DNA of 35,344 nucleotides from Thermodiscus sp. (GTDB lineage Archaea > Thermoproteota > Thermoprotei_A > Sulfolobales > Acidilobaceae). The first letter of the stretch is position 1, and the number at the start of each line of letters is the position of its first letter. Where the stretch lies: positions 1-35,344 of the forward strand of contig WAKH01000014.1 in NCBI GenBank assembly GCA_015523485.1, given 5' to 3'. Below, piece by piece: positions 16,908-26,519 of the stretch. Below the pieces are notes generated by a model that was not told the DNA's origin, ran no database searches, and worked only from the letters and a program-made list of their open reading frames with translations. Made by a program: the position numbers and the translations under genes.

Positions 16908-17889
16908 ACTTCTTCACCTCAGCCTCTAGCACGTGTTTAGCGTAGCTTCTAACCCTTCCAATCAATAATAGGAGGAACAATCCGGGTATAAGGCTGAAGA
17001 GTATGTAGATGATACGCCACCACACTAGTATACTTGGCTCGAGGACTCCTGCTAGGCCGTATTCGAAGAATAGTGCTCCACCTGGGGTGGGGCTCATGAT
17101 CATAACGTTGGATATCTCGAGCGCTAGGAAAGCCTTCCAGAGCTGTTCTAAGGCACTCCATGTGCCAGGGACTATGAAGATCCTTGATAGGACGATGATG
17201 GAGTAGGTCTCTAGGAGATGGGCGACGAGGGTGAGGGTCCCTCCGATCATGAATATAAGCCGGTTGCGGACTATTGATGATAGGCTCTTGAAGAAGTGGT
17301 CCCTCTGCCTTATGAGGTAGCAGGCGTATCCTTTCGCCCCGAAGCGTCTCTCGATGAAGTTGACGAACTTCTCCGTCTTAGCCCATACTATGCCTCCAAC
17401 CCATAGGGTGCCCAGGAATAGTGAAGTAAGGAAGGGAAGCCACGTAGCCGGTAGTAATGGGAGCGTGAGCAGGAAGGTTACTCCCACTGGTAGGAATGTG
17501 TCGAAGAGGCTCTCCATAGTTGTGAGGCCAAAAGCCGCTCCAGCCTCCATGCCAGAAGTCGAAGCTATCACGGCGGCCCTAGCTGGCGTCGCACCTGAGT
17601 ATGCTGGTGTGAGTATGCCGAAGAATCTCCCGACGAGGCGGCTTATGATCGCCCAGTGGAGCCTTACCCTAGCCCCGTTGCTAGAGGAGAATACTACGAG
17701 TCTGACGCTCTTCACTATCTCTGCCAATAGGAGGAATAGCATCGCAACGAGCACACTTGAGTCGATCTCGGACACTAGCTTTACGAAGTTATCTATACCT
17801 CCAGCTAGGTGTATGAGGCTTATCCCGGAGAGCGCGAACAGCAGTATTGCCCCAACCAGCAGCGTCTGTTTCTGGTTACTTCGCCTCAA
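16900..17889 (-). CDS. Flippase-like / LPG-synthase TM-domain family membrane protein
   Basis: Polytopic; AIISRLVGRFFGILTPAYSGATPARAAVIASTSGMEAGAAFGLTTMESLFD, SPTPGGALFFEYGLAGVL. Confidence 0.75.
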   Translation of the reverse strand: MRRSNQKQTLLVGAILLFALSGISLIHLAGGIDNFVKLVSEIDSSVLVAMLFLLLAEIVKSVRLVVFSSSNGARVRLHWAIISRLVGRFFGILTPAYSGATPARAAVIASTSGMEAGAAFGLTTMESLFDTFLPVGVTFLLTLPLLPATWLPFLTSLFLGTLWVGGIVWAKTEKFVNFIERRFGAKGYACYLIRQRDHFFKSLSSIVRNRLIFMIGGTLTLVAHLLETYSIIVLSRIFIVPGTWSALEQLWKAFLALEISNVMIMSPTPGGALFFEYGLAGVLEPSILVWWRIIYILFSLIPGLFLLLLIGRVRSYAKHVLEAEVKKCD

Positions 17890-18874
17890 TCTCCTCAGCC
17901 ATCCTATCGTGATACTTCAAGCCGCTTCCGGTGAGTATTAGGAGGGGGCGGGCCTCCCCTAAAGCATCAGACGCGACTAATACAGTCGCCGAGGAGGGCT
18001 CAACTATAAAACCCCTCTCAGCGAGCCTCCTCCAAGCAACACTCGCATACTCGTCTCCAACAATAACCACGCCGAGAGTAGCGGCCTCGACCATCTCCTC
18101 TATACGAGGAGGATTCTTCACCACGAGTGCATCAAGCAACCTACTCTTCGAGCCGAGCCTTTCAAGAACCTTGACCCTATTCGCGAGGCTAGCCGCTGCC
18201 GGGGACTGGACAGCAACGATCCTGGGCTCGACACCCTGGGAAACGAGGCCGCGGTAGACTCCTATGAGTAGGGTCCCAGAGCTGGCTGGTACGAAAATAG
18301 TCCTATCGCTAGCCTCCCCCGCCAGCTCTCTGCCCAGAGACTCAATCCCCTTCAGGAATATTGGACTCGTTGCATGGGCTACGTAGAAACACTCTTGTAT
18401 CTCTCTCCTAGCCGCTTCAGCCGCCAACTCCCTGGTAGGATGGATGACTACTTCTGCACCCATGAACTTGAGGAGCGCAATCTTCCCCTTTGATGCAGAA
18501 GCAGGAACGTGTACCCTAGCCTTTAAGCCCAGTATCCCAGCATATCCAGCAACCGATAAAGCCGTGTTACCACTAGAGTCCACTACTACACACTTGTAAC
18601 CCAACTGTTTAGCAAGGTAGAGTGAGTATGAAGTCCCTCTATCCTTGAAGCTACCAGTAGGATTCAGATACTCCAGCTTATACGCGACCCCCCGCTCGTC
18701 CTCCACCAGGGGAGTATTCCCCTCTCCCAGAATAGGCTTTGGCGGTACAGGTATTGTTCCCTTCAACTCTAGAGGTGAGCCGCACTTCGGACAGAATGGA
18801 TAGTAGTCTTCGCTTCCACCCTCCCATCCACATTTTGGACAGTAAAGGGACCAAGACATAACGATACTTCCCAC
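17876..18874 (-). CDS. thrC: Threonine synthase-like PLP enzyme
   Basis: N-terminal zinc ribbon CPKCGWEG..CPKCGSPL; EGNTPLV, PTGSFKDRGTSYSL, SSGNTALSVAGYA, LTGSGLKYHD. Confidence 0.85.
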   Translation of the reverse strand: MGSIVMSWSLYCPKCGWEGGSEDYYPFCPKCGSPLELKGTIPVPPKPILGEGNTPLVEDERGVAYKLEYLNPTGSFKDRGTSYSLYLAKQLGYKCVVVDSSGNTALSVAGYAGILGLKARVHVPASASKGKIALLKFMGAEVVIHPTRELAAEAARREIQECFYVAHATSPIFLKGIESLGRELAGEASDRTIFVPASSGTLLIGVYRGLVSQGVEPRIVAVQSPAAASLANRVKVLERLGSKSRLLDALVVKNPPRIEEMVEAATLGVVIVGDEYASVAWRRLAERGFIVEPSSATVLVASDALGEARPLLILTGSGLKYHDRMAEEIEAK

Positions 18875-18934
18875 TTATTGATGGTCACCAGGGGATCAAA
18901 TTAAATCAATATGTAGAAGACCATGAGTTCCACA

Positions 18935-19711
18935 TCAACCCTTCCAGGATAGGCTTCTCAGGGCAGCCTCAACCAATATCCACTCAGCCCTCTTCAACCT
19001 ATTATCCTCGAAGCCAGTCTTCCACTCACCAGTGAATAATTCGTCGGAGACCGCTATGACACCGGCCAACTTAACCTTCCTGTAATGCGCGACTGCGAAT
19101 AAGGCCGTCATCTCCATATCGACCACATATACTCCCATACTCGAATACTTCTCCACTTTATCAATCGTCTCCCTAAAGATAGCATCCGTAGACCAGATCC
19201 CTCCTCTCAAAAGCCGATGCCTACGCCTCCCCTTAACCACCTTCAGCATGGAGTAGAGGCGACTAGCCAACTCAGAATCTGGCTCAGGCACGTAGTCGGG
19301 AGGCGTGTAGTGGTAACTTGTACCCTCCTCTCGGACACCCCATGCGGGAACTACAATATCACCTATCCGGGCCCTAGGGTGTATACTACCAGCCAAGCCG
19401 AGTACAATAAACTCCTCCCCGCCAGCAGCAACAATCCTCTCAAATCCTGCAATCGCCGCTGGTGCACCCCAGAATAGTAGAGCAGAGAGGATTCTTGCAC
19501 CTCCGTATTCTACCATGGAGCACTTGAATATGATTCCAGGACAATCCGCTTCAAGAACGCTATCAGCCATAGAATTAACTAGATCGAAGAACCTCGGTGT
19601 AAGCGATAGAATAACCTTGCTTGTAGGGACCCTCCACTTCGAGAAACGCTTTGGATCGACAACAGGGGTCCCCCTGCCAGGCATAATCGCAGAACACTTA
19701 TTCGAGGCCAT
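18935..19711 (-). CDS. Nucleoside phosphorylase (uridine phosphorylase-like)
   Basis: FIVLGLAGSIHPRARIGDIVVPAWG, VYVVDMEMTALFAVAHYRKVKLAGVIAVSDEL. Confidence 0.82.
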   Translation of the reverse strand: MASNKCSAIMPGRGTPVVDPKRFSKWRVPTSKVILSLTPRFFDLVNSMADSVLEADCPGIIFKCSMVEYGGARILSALLFWGAPAAIAGFERIVAAGGEEFIVLGLAGSIHPRARIGDIVVPAWGVREEGTSYHYTPPDYVPEPDSELASRLYSMLKVVKGRRRHRLLRGGIWSTDAIFRETIDKVEKYSSMGVYVVDMEMTALFAVAHYRKVKLAGVIAVSDELFTGEWKTGFEDNRLKRAEWILVEAALRSLSWKG

Positions 19712-19772
19712 GCCAGAACTCCCTCCTAATTATTCTATAATTAATGGATATTTCTCGTCTTAACCCAATTGA

Positions 19773-20750
19773 TCAGATAGACAATACCGCCTCTAGTGGG
19801 ACCCTCACCTTAACCCACTTTAACACTGGAGAGAAGCCCAGCTTCTCATACATGCGCCTAGCCTCCGGAACGCTATCTAGCACGAGCTTCTCAACGCCTA
19901 TTCTCCTTAGTATAGCTGAGGCCCTTGATAATAGGTACTTCCCAAGCCCCCTCCTCTGATAGTCTCTTCTAACGGCGAGGAGAGCTACGTATCCAACTTT
20001 CCCTCCGGCGGCCGTGTCATAGTATGTTATCTCTGTTATTCCCGCAATCTCGCTGGTATCCTTATTCCTTAACACTATTATGAAGAATTCGCCTTTTGAC
20101 TTACCGAATTGTGTACTGTAGTAGTTCCATGCCCTCTCGAAACTCCATGGGTAATGATCCGGGTATATTGAGAAGGCGTCGTTGACAACCTCCACTAACT
20201 CCCTTACTACTGTTTCTCCTGGATTCTCTACCACTAGTTCTTCTACTAGACCCGGCGGGATCGGGTTGCTGAGGGACCCCCTATACTCCATAAGGGTCCC
20301 TGAATCTACCTGTGTAAGGGACCCTCCCAGCATCGATTCTAGAGTGATATGACTTCTTGAATATTCTCGGCCAGCATAGATAGTGATGGGGTTTACCGAC
20401 CTATCATAGTATGCCAGTGTTCTACCAGCCCACCTCAACAGGCTAGCGTAGGCCTCCGTGTAGAGGGGTTCGGGCAAGATCGGATCAACTATTACCCTTA
20501 TGTATCCGGGCTGGTAATCGTCCATTACCCATGCGTCGGCATACCCGACAACTATGCCCTTGCTAGTCTCCACTACTGCTGTTTCTAGGGGATCGTAGTC
20601 GGGGTCCATTGAGCGAAACCAGGATTCTAGCTCCTCGACCGTCGGCGCCCTATAGTATACATCGTATCCCTCGTATCTGTACAGTTCTGTGAGTATCCTT
20701 GCTAAGTCCCTAATGTATCTACGTGTATCATTCTCTATGATGAGAGTCAT
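19773..20750 (-). CDS. Two-domain GNAT acetyltransferase
   Basis: C-terminal LLAVRRDYQRRGLGKYLLSRASAILRRIGVEKLVLDSVPEARRMYEKLGFSP. Confidence 0.82.
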   Translation of the reverse strand: MTLIIENDTRRYIRDLARILTELYRYEGYDVYYRAPTVEELESWFRSMDPDYDPLETAVVETSKGIVVGYADAWVMDDYQPGYIRVIVDPILPEPLYTEAYASLLRWAGRTLAYYDRSVNPITIYAGREYSRSHITLESMLGGSLTQVDSGTLMEYRGSLSNPIPPGLVEELVVENPGETVVRELVEVVNDAFSIYPDHYPWSFERAWNYYSTQFGKSKGEFFIIVLRNKDTSEIAGITEITYYDTAAGGKVGYVALLAVRRDYQRRGLGKYLLSRASAILRRIGVEKLVLDSVPEARRMYEKLGFSPVLKWVKVRVPLEAVLSI

Positions 20751-20841
20751 GTATGGGTCCCTCTACATAGCATTGTAAGTATTAGTTAAATGGTGGTGAT
20801 TGGTTTGAGGGCTTAAGCCCTCTAGGATTAGTTAAGGGTGG

Positions 20842-21114
20842 TTAGCTCTCCTCCTTTACCTCTCTGTGCTGTGCCTCTAGCACGTTGAATATTACCTGGG
20901 CTAGATGCTCTGGCTTCGTATAGAACTTGTCGTATAAGTACTTGCTTCCCTGGAAGCTGATCTCTACGTTATCGCCTGTATCCCTGATCGTCATGTAGAT
21001 TTGGCCGCCTTTCATTAGGCTGAACGATGACTTGCCACGTGGGAGTATTTTTAGCCCGTACTTCTGGGCTTCTCCCCTTACTAGTTTTTTGACCTCGTCT
21101 ATGTACTCGCTCAT
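20842..21114 (-). CDS. Hypothetical small protein
   Basis: 90 aa ORF, ATG start, TATA-like element ATATTTAAAAC upstream on the minus strand. Confidence 0.6.
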   Translation of the reverse strand: MSEYIDEVKKLVRGEAQKYGLKILPRGKSSFSLMKGGQIYMTIRDTGDNVEISFQGSKYLYDKFYTKPEHLAQVIFNVLEAQHREVKEES

Positions 21115-21255
21115 ATTTTACACCCGTCTAACCAGCGGGCCAACGGGCGGGTTTTAAATATATCCCTCTATTATGAATAGCAATTACAACCACGGCTACA
21201 CGAATATTAGCCAACTCTCCGAACTCAACATATACGAGTTAAAGGGTGAGTCCTG

Positions 21256-23277
21256 ATGGCAAAAGTGGATGACATTAAAACCATAACTGTGGTTGGCGCC
21301 GGAACTATGGGTCATGGAATCGCGGAGGTCGCCGCTATAGCGGGATACAAGGTATACCTAGCAGACATCAAGAAAGAGATCCTCGACAACGCCCTTGAAA
21401 AGATCAAGTGGAGCCTCTCCAAGCTCGCAGAGAAGGGGGTTGTAAGGGAGAGCGTAGACTCCGTAATGGCGAGGATAACTCCCATCGTGAACCTGGACGA
21501 GAACGGTAACTATACGGAGGAGTTCGCAAAAGCCCTAAAGGAGACCGACGTCATGATCGAGGCTATTATCGAGAGACTAGACCTCAAGCAGAAGCTATTC
21601 GCATTCGCAGACGAGCACGCGCCAGAACACGCGATACTAGCCACGAACACAAGCAGCTTACCGATAACCGAGATCGCAGCCGCAACCAAGAGGCCCGAGA
21701 AGGTAGTCGGAATGCACTTCTTCAACCCACCACCGCTAATGCCACTAGTAGAGATCATACGCGGAGAGAAGACGAGCGATGAGACAGTCGAGGTAACAGT
21801 AGCACTGTCAAAGAAGTTCGGAAAGCAGCCAGTAGTAGTGAAGAAGGATGTACCCGGATTTATAGTAAACAGGGTCCTAGCAAGGTTCCTAAACACTGGC
21901 TGCCAGCTAGTGGCTAAGGGCAAGGCGACTATAGAGGAGGTAGACGCCACCGTAAAGTATGTCCTAGGCCTCCCAATGGGTATATTCGAGCTCAGCGACT
22001 ACTCAGGCATCGACGTATTCTACTACGTATTCACCGCTATGAAGGAGAGAGGATTCAAGACAACACCATGTCCGCTATACGAGGAGAAGTACAAGGCGAA
22101 GGAATTCGGTATGAAGTCGGGCAAGGGATTCTACACCTACCCAGCACCAGGAAAATACGCTAGGCCAAACATACCCAAGGACCTGGCTGGCAAGGTAGAC
22201 CCGGTACTAGTACTAGCCCCAGCGGTTAACGAGGCCGCATGGCTCCTAAGGAACGATGTAGCCACCAAGGAGGACATAGACAAGGCAGTCAAGCTAGGCC
22301 TCGGATGGCCAAAGGGCGTCCTAGAGTTCGCAGATGAGTATGGTCTAGACAAGATAGTAGAGGCTCTAAAGAAGCTGAAGGAAGAACTAGGCCTCGAGGA
22401 GATGGAGCCAGATCCACTCCTAGTAGAGAAGGTTGAGAAGGGCGAGCTGGGCAGAAAGACTGGAAAGGGCTTCTACGAGTACGGCGAGGTTGAGGAGATC
22501 AAGAAGAAGACGATAATTATACGTAAGGAGAAGCCAATTGCGTGGATTATACTAAACAGGCCTAGGAAATACAATGCCCTAAGTCCAGAACTCCTAAAGG
22601 AGCTAGGAGAAGCACTAGACGAGCTAGAAGACGATGACGATGTAAGAGTAGTAATCCTGAAGGGAGAGGGCAGAGCCTTCAGCGCAGGAGCAGACGTAAC
22701 CGCATTCACCGGCGTAACTCCAATATCGATCGCCAAGTTCTCAAGGAGATTCCAGGAGCTAACGCTGAAGATGCAATTCTACACCAAGCCGATTATCGTC
22801 GCAATCCACGGTTACGCGTTAGGAGGAGGACTAGAGATAGCAATGAGTGGTGACATAAGGATAGCAAGCGAGGATGCAATGCTAGGCCAGCCAGAGATTA
22901 ACCTGGGCTTCATACCGGGAGCGGGCGGCACACAGAGGCTGCCAAGACTTGTAGGTAGGGGTAAGGCTAAGGAGCTTATCTTCACCGGAGACATGATCCC
23001 TGCAAGCGAGGCGCTGAAGATAGGTCTAGTAGACAAGGTGGTCCCACCAGAGAGGCTAGACCAGGAGGCCAGAGCCCTAGCACTCAAGATCGCCGAGAAG
23101 CCGCCGCTAGCCCTAATGGCAGCAAAGTACGCTATAGAATACGGTCTAGAGTCCAACATATGGGCAGGCCTATCACTAGAGGCACACCTATTCGGCCTGC
23201 TATTCTCAACAGAGGACGTAATCGAGGGCGTAATGGCCTTCTTAGAGAAGAGGAAGCCAAAGTTCAAGGGCAAGTAG
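21256..23277 (+). CDS. Fused 3-hydroxyacyl-CoA dehydrogenase / enoyl-CoA hydratase (crotonyl-CoA hydratase type)
   Basis: VVGAGTMGHGIAEVAAIAGY, GMHFFNPPPLMPLVEIIRG, C-terminal IKILNRPRKYNALS-like segment, GRAFSAGADVTAF, IHGYALGGGLEIAMSGDIRIASEDA, LGFIPGAGGTQRLPRLVG. Confidence 0.93.
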   Translation: MAKVDDIKTITVVGAGTMGHGIAEVAAIAGYKVYLADIKKEILDNALEKIKWSLSKLAEKGVVRESVDSVMARITPIVNLDENGNYTEEFAKALKETDVMIEAIIERLDLKQKLFAFADEHAPEHAILATNTSSLPITEIAAATKRPEKVVGMHFFNPPPLMPLVEIIRGEKTSDETVEVTVALSKKFGKQPVVVKKDVPGFIVNRVLARFLNTGCQLVAKGKATIEEVDATVKYVLGLPMGIFELSDYSGIDVFYYVFTAMKERGFKTTPCPLYEEKYKAKEFGMKSGKGFYTYPAPGKYARPNIPKDLAGKVDPVLVLAPAVNEAAWLLRNDVATKEDIDKAVKLGLGWPKGVLEFADEYGLDKIVEALKKLKEELGLEEMEPDPLLVEKVEKGELGRKTGKGFYEYGEVEEIKKKTIIIRKEKPIAWIILNRPRKYNALSPELLKELGEALDELEDDDDVRVVILKGEGRAFSAGADVTAFTGVTPISIAKFSRRFQELTLKMQFYTKPIIVAIHGYALGGGLEIAMSGDIRIASEDAMLGQPEINLGFIPGAGGTQRLPRLVGRGKAKELIFTGDMIPASEALKIGLVDKVVPPERLDQEARALALKIAEKPPLALMAAKYAIEYGLESNIWAGLSLEAHLFGLLFSTEDVIEGVMAFLEKRKPKFKGK

Positions 23278-23402
23278 ACGAGAACCAAACACTAAAACAC
23301 TCTTTTTACACTCCCAATTCTCTCAACTAGACAGTTAAGTGAATGGAAACACTCATAACCATTATTAAGATAGAAGCGATAATATAGTATATGGGGTTAT
23401 AA

Positions 23403-23762
23403 ATGGTAAACAGTATTCTCCAAACACCACCCGAGCCACTCGACATAAAGAAGACTCTCAGAACCCTTTACGAAGCACAAGGAAGAAAAGCCAAATACAT
23501 TGTATTCGCCGGCAACCAGCTTCCCAAGTACCTATGGGACCACTGGTCGGAGGACCTCCACAGGATAGGGCTGAAATGGCAGGATATACTGAGGAGCCTA
23601 TCCAGGAATTCAGACAAAGCCCTAGCATGGATATCAGGAGAGATATCATGGAAGGAGTTCATAGACTTCATAATACAGGACCTCCTAAGCCAAACCACGG
23701 AGGTAGAGGAGGGTAAAGGACTAGTCAAGAGGAAGGTGAAGACCCTCACCGACTTCCTATAG
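23403..23762 (+). CDS. Hypothetical protein
   Basis: 119 aa ORF with ATG start upstream of tRNA-Gln. Confidence 0.5.
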   Translation: MVNSILQTPPEPLDIKKTLRTLYEAQGRKAKYIVFAGNQLPKYLWDHWSEDLHRIGLKWQDILRSLSRNSDKALAWISGEISWKEFIDFIIQDLLSQTTEVEEGKGLVKRKVKTLTDFL

Positions 23763-23839
23763 TTCCACGCCTGGAGTATTGTGGACTCGACGGGGAAACC
23801 CTTATAATATTCCGATGGCTGGTTAGAAATCAAACGGGT

Positions 23840-24060
23840 AGCCGGGTCGTCTAGCGGCCAAGGATGCGGGGCTTTGGATAGCGGGCCCCACCCCGCTCCT
23901 CTTCCTCTTAACAAGCTAATGAGGAGGAAATACACGGACTATTGACGGGAGGCTAGTACTCTTTATAAAGCCCACGGGATTGTATACAATTATGGCAACA
24001 GGGGTGGGGCCCGCTAGAAGAACCCCCGTGACCGGGGTTCGAATCCCCGCCCGGCTACCA
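23840..24060 (+). tRNA. tRNA-Gln(UUG) with a 145-nt intervening sequence at 37/38 (23878-24022), CCA encoded
   Basis: AGCCGGG...CCCGGCT acceptor, CGGGG-CTTTGG|...|C-CCCCG anticodon arm, CGGGG-TTCGAAT-CCCCG T-arm; BHB with CTTT/GAAG central helix, bulges GG|A and AA|C, and a 16-bp inner helix. Confidence 0.9.
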
Positions 24061-24099
24061 CCCTTCTCCTCAATCATTGATTATAGGATTAGTGGATAG

Positions 24100-24981
24100 T
24101 TACCCGATGTAGTTGACCAGGATTATACCAACCACGGCCAGTACACTTGCTAGTAGGTGTATCACCTGGGGTTTTTCCTTGAGTTCGTGGCTTAGTGCGA
24201 GCGTGAATAATAGCGTGAAGAAGGGGAAGAGCGATATTATCACCGCGGCTCCAGCTACTGTGACGAGGTGTAATGCATAGTACCTTGATAACTGTGCGAA
24301 GGCAACCACTACCGCTGCGAGCGTCATGTAATAGAAGTGTTTCCGCGGTAACGAGCGTGGATCGGGTATTCCCTTGTTTAGGAGGACGACTATTGGTATC
24401 GCTGATGTGTATGAGATTGCCACGCCGTATATTGGATCAGCGTTCATGTATCCTGAGGCGCTCCTCACTAGTACTGCTGTCATAGCGAATACTACTGTTG
24501 ATGCGAGTCCAGCTAGTATTCCTATTGAGGTCTTTCCACCATGCAGAGCTTCTCCTGATGGAGTGTGTGATACTAGGTAGACTGCTAGAACTACTAGTAT
24601 AATCCCGAGTAGTTGGAGAAGTGAGAGCTCCTCTCCTAGAAGTATCCATGCTAAGAGAGCGCTTACAATGACTGTTGGACTAGTGACTATAGACGCCGTT
24701 GTGGCACCAGTATACGTTATAGAGTAGTAGAATAGTAGTCTCCCGATTACGAAGTTTAGCAGACCTGCTATAACGTATAGGAGTAGAGCTTTCATGGTCA
24801 TAACTGGTGGTCCCCTGCTTACTGCTACTATCCAGAGGAGGGGGCTACCGACGAGAAGGCTGATGAGTAGGTTCTGCATTGGTTTCAGCCTTACAGCAGC
24901 TGCCCTGACTAGTGCGTCGCTTAGCCCGAAGAATAATCCAGCCATCAGTGCGAACGTGTAGCCTAGTAGTTCAGCGTCCAT
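24100..24981 (-). CDS. EamA/DMT-superfamily permease
   Basis: Ten TM segments in two repeats; YSITYTGATTASIVTSPTVIVSALLAWILLGEELSLLQLLGIILVVLAVYLV. Confidence 0.85.
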   Translation of the reverse strand: MDAELLGYTFALMAGLFFGLSDALVRAAAVRLKPMQNLLISLLVGSPLLWIVAVSRGPPVMTMKALLLYVIAGLLNFVIGRLLFYYSITYTGATTASIVTSPTVIVSALLAWILLGEELSLLQLLGIILVVLAVYLVSHTPSGEALHGGKTSIGILAGLASTVVFAMTAVLVRSASGYMNADPIYGVAISYTSAIPIVVLLNKGIPDPRSLPRKHFYYMTLAAVVVAFAQLSRYYALHLVTVAGAAVIISLFPFFTLLFTLALSHELKEKPQVIHLLASVLAVVGIILVNYIG

Positions 24982-25071
24982 CCCCTGCTTTACACCGGGG
25001 TTTGTTGGAATAGTTTAGCTTGGTCTTTAACCTTTTCTAGGTATCATTAATATTAGGAAGAGTAAGATTTA

Positions 25072-25905
25072 TTATATAATTTTTACTTCGATTCCTAAAT
25101 CATCCATAATAGACTTGATCTTATTACGTACTTCAGCCTTAGCCGACTTCTTCTGGATAAGGGCAACCTCAGGCTCGCGTGGCCACGTTTTCTTAACAGA
25201 TTCTATGATAACTTTCTCATTGGTATCCTTCAAGGCATACCTCGGAATAATGTGGCCCAGACAATACTCCGACTCCAAGTGTATCTTTGTGAACTTTCTA
25301 GGATAATGTGTGTCGCCGAATCCTACGGCAGGGGTGCAATCCACTATGCCCTTCTCGATTACTTCAGCAACGGCCTCGGCCATTGCCCAGTGAGCCCTCT
25401 CATCAACCCAGTTCTCCTTAGTAGAACCGATCTCGATGAATACTAGGGGCTTCCTAGGCCTTGTTGGACCATGATGGGTGGCCTCGAGGGTCAACTCGTA
25501 GGTGTCTAGGAGACCCTTTTGAGAAGCTGTAATCTTGTAGTTTGAAAGGAGGGTTCTAGAGAGCATAGGCGCTGATACTGATAATGTGTATGGCTCGCCC
25601 CCCAACGTTGAAGAGGTTGGATTCCCAGTATGGTGTGTAGTAAGGCTCGGCCTATTGCTAACAGCGCTATGCTTGGAGAGGACTATAACAGCGTCTGCCT
25701 CGGGGTCTGGTGTATTGTCTAGGAAGTCGAAGTAGATTTGCTCAACCTCGTAGCCTGCTAGGACAGCTCTATTAGGTAGTTCATAACAGGTTACAGCATT
25801 AGCGCATTTGGACGGGTTCCATTTTTGGAGTTGGAGGAGTTTCTCCGCGGCCCCGCTGCCTGCGGGGTCGCTCACGTTATAGACTATTGCTAACTTTGGC
25901 TTCAT
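25072..25905 (-). CDS. dtdA: D-aminoacyl-tRNA deacylase, archaeal type
   Basis: AIVYNVSDPAGSGAA, VLSKHSAVSNRPSLTTHHTGNP, LTLEATHHGPT, FIEIGSTKENW, VGFGDTHYPRKFTKIHLE. Confidence 0.9.
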   Translation of the reverse strand: MKPKLAIVYNVSDPAGSGAAEKLLQLQKWNPSKCANAVTCYELPNRAVLAGYEVEQIYFDFLDNTPDPEADAVIVLSKHSAVSNRPSLTTHHTGNPTSSTLGGEPYTLSVSAPMLSRTLLSNYKITASQKGLLDTYELTLEATHHGPTRPRKPLVFIEIGSTKENWVDERAHWAMAEAVAEVIEKGIVDCTPAVGFGDTHYPRKFTKIHLESEYCLGHIIPRYALKDTNEKVIIESVKKTWPREPEVALIQKKSAKAEVRNKIKSIMDDLGIEVKII

Positions 25906-25964
25906 CTCCGATTCCTCAGCGCTGCTCGTTGTCTCGTCTTTTTACAGTGATCCGGGTTTAATTG

Positions 25965-26519
25965 TTATCCCTTGCAGTATTCTTTCGCCGCCATTATTGC
26001 TAGTATGGTTTTCAGATCAGTTATCTCTGCACTCTTAATCTTTTCCAATGCTTCATCTAGTTGTAGCTTGACTAGACCTTCTATGACCTCGTAGTGTTCA
26101 GGGCTTGACTGGCCCTTCTCGGGGTCTATTGCTAGGTAGAGATACATGTATTCAGTTGAGTAGCCTGGGCTCATGTAGCCTTCAGCCACCTTTACAAGCT
26201 CTCTAGCCTTCATCCCCGTCTCTTCAGCCAGCTCCCTCTTCGCGGTTTCACCCGGCGATTCTCCTTCGTCAATAACTCCTGCTGGAGCCTCAAGAAGCCA
26301 CCTGCCTATGGCGGGGCGGTATTGGCGTATCAGGTAGATTGAGCAATCCTCTTTGCTGACTGGGAGGATTGTTACAGCGTTGGGAAAAACTACTCTGTCA
26401 ATCCTGACTTCCCTTCCGTTTGGTAGCTTTTCGATCTGAGAGATGAATGTGACCCTCCTACCCCGGCATTCGACTTTATCGTTCACGTATTCTCCCCCTT
26501 CCAAGGAGCTCGTGTGCAA
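25965..26519 (-). CDS. NUDIX hydrolase (ADP-ribose pyrophosphatase-like)
   Basis: GVIDEGESPGETAKRELAEETGMKA Nudix box. Confidence 0.88.
   Translation of the reverse strand: MHTSSLEGGEYVNDKVECRGRRVTFISQIEKLPNGREVRIDRVVFPNAVTILPVSKEDCSIYLIRQYRPAIGRWLLEAPAGVIDEGESPGETAKRELAEETGMKARELVKVAEGYMSPGYSTEYMYLYLAIDPEKGQSSPEHYEVIEGLVKLQLDEALEKIKSAEITDLKTILAIMAAKEYCKG

Noticed and set aside
21510-23288. Antisense ORFs over the HAD/ECH fusion
   Set aside because: Ser/Ala-rich shadows of codon bias; the sense gene is unequivocal.
23979-23990. 12-bp palindrome ATTGTATACAAT in the tRNA-Gln insert
   Set aside because: Real but short and AT-rich; no independent support for a function.
23878-24022. Box C/D guide RNA inside the tRNA-Gln intron
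   Set aside because: Looked for RUGAUGA/CUGA pairs; only weak near-matches (AATGAGG, ATTGA), not convincing.
23992-24096. Leaderless mini-ORF ATGGCAACAGGGGTG... starting inside the tRNA-Gln insert
   Set aside because: Runs through the tRNA 3' exon; the TATA upstream is better explained (if real) as a promoter for the 3' tRNA half.
26476-26519. 44-nt overlap between NUDIX and HMG-CoA reductase genes
   Set aside because: Most likely an over-extended NUDIX start; a GTG further in (VNDKVECRGR) removes most of it.
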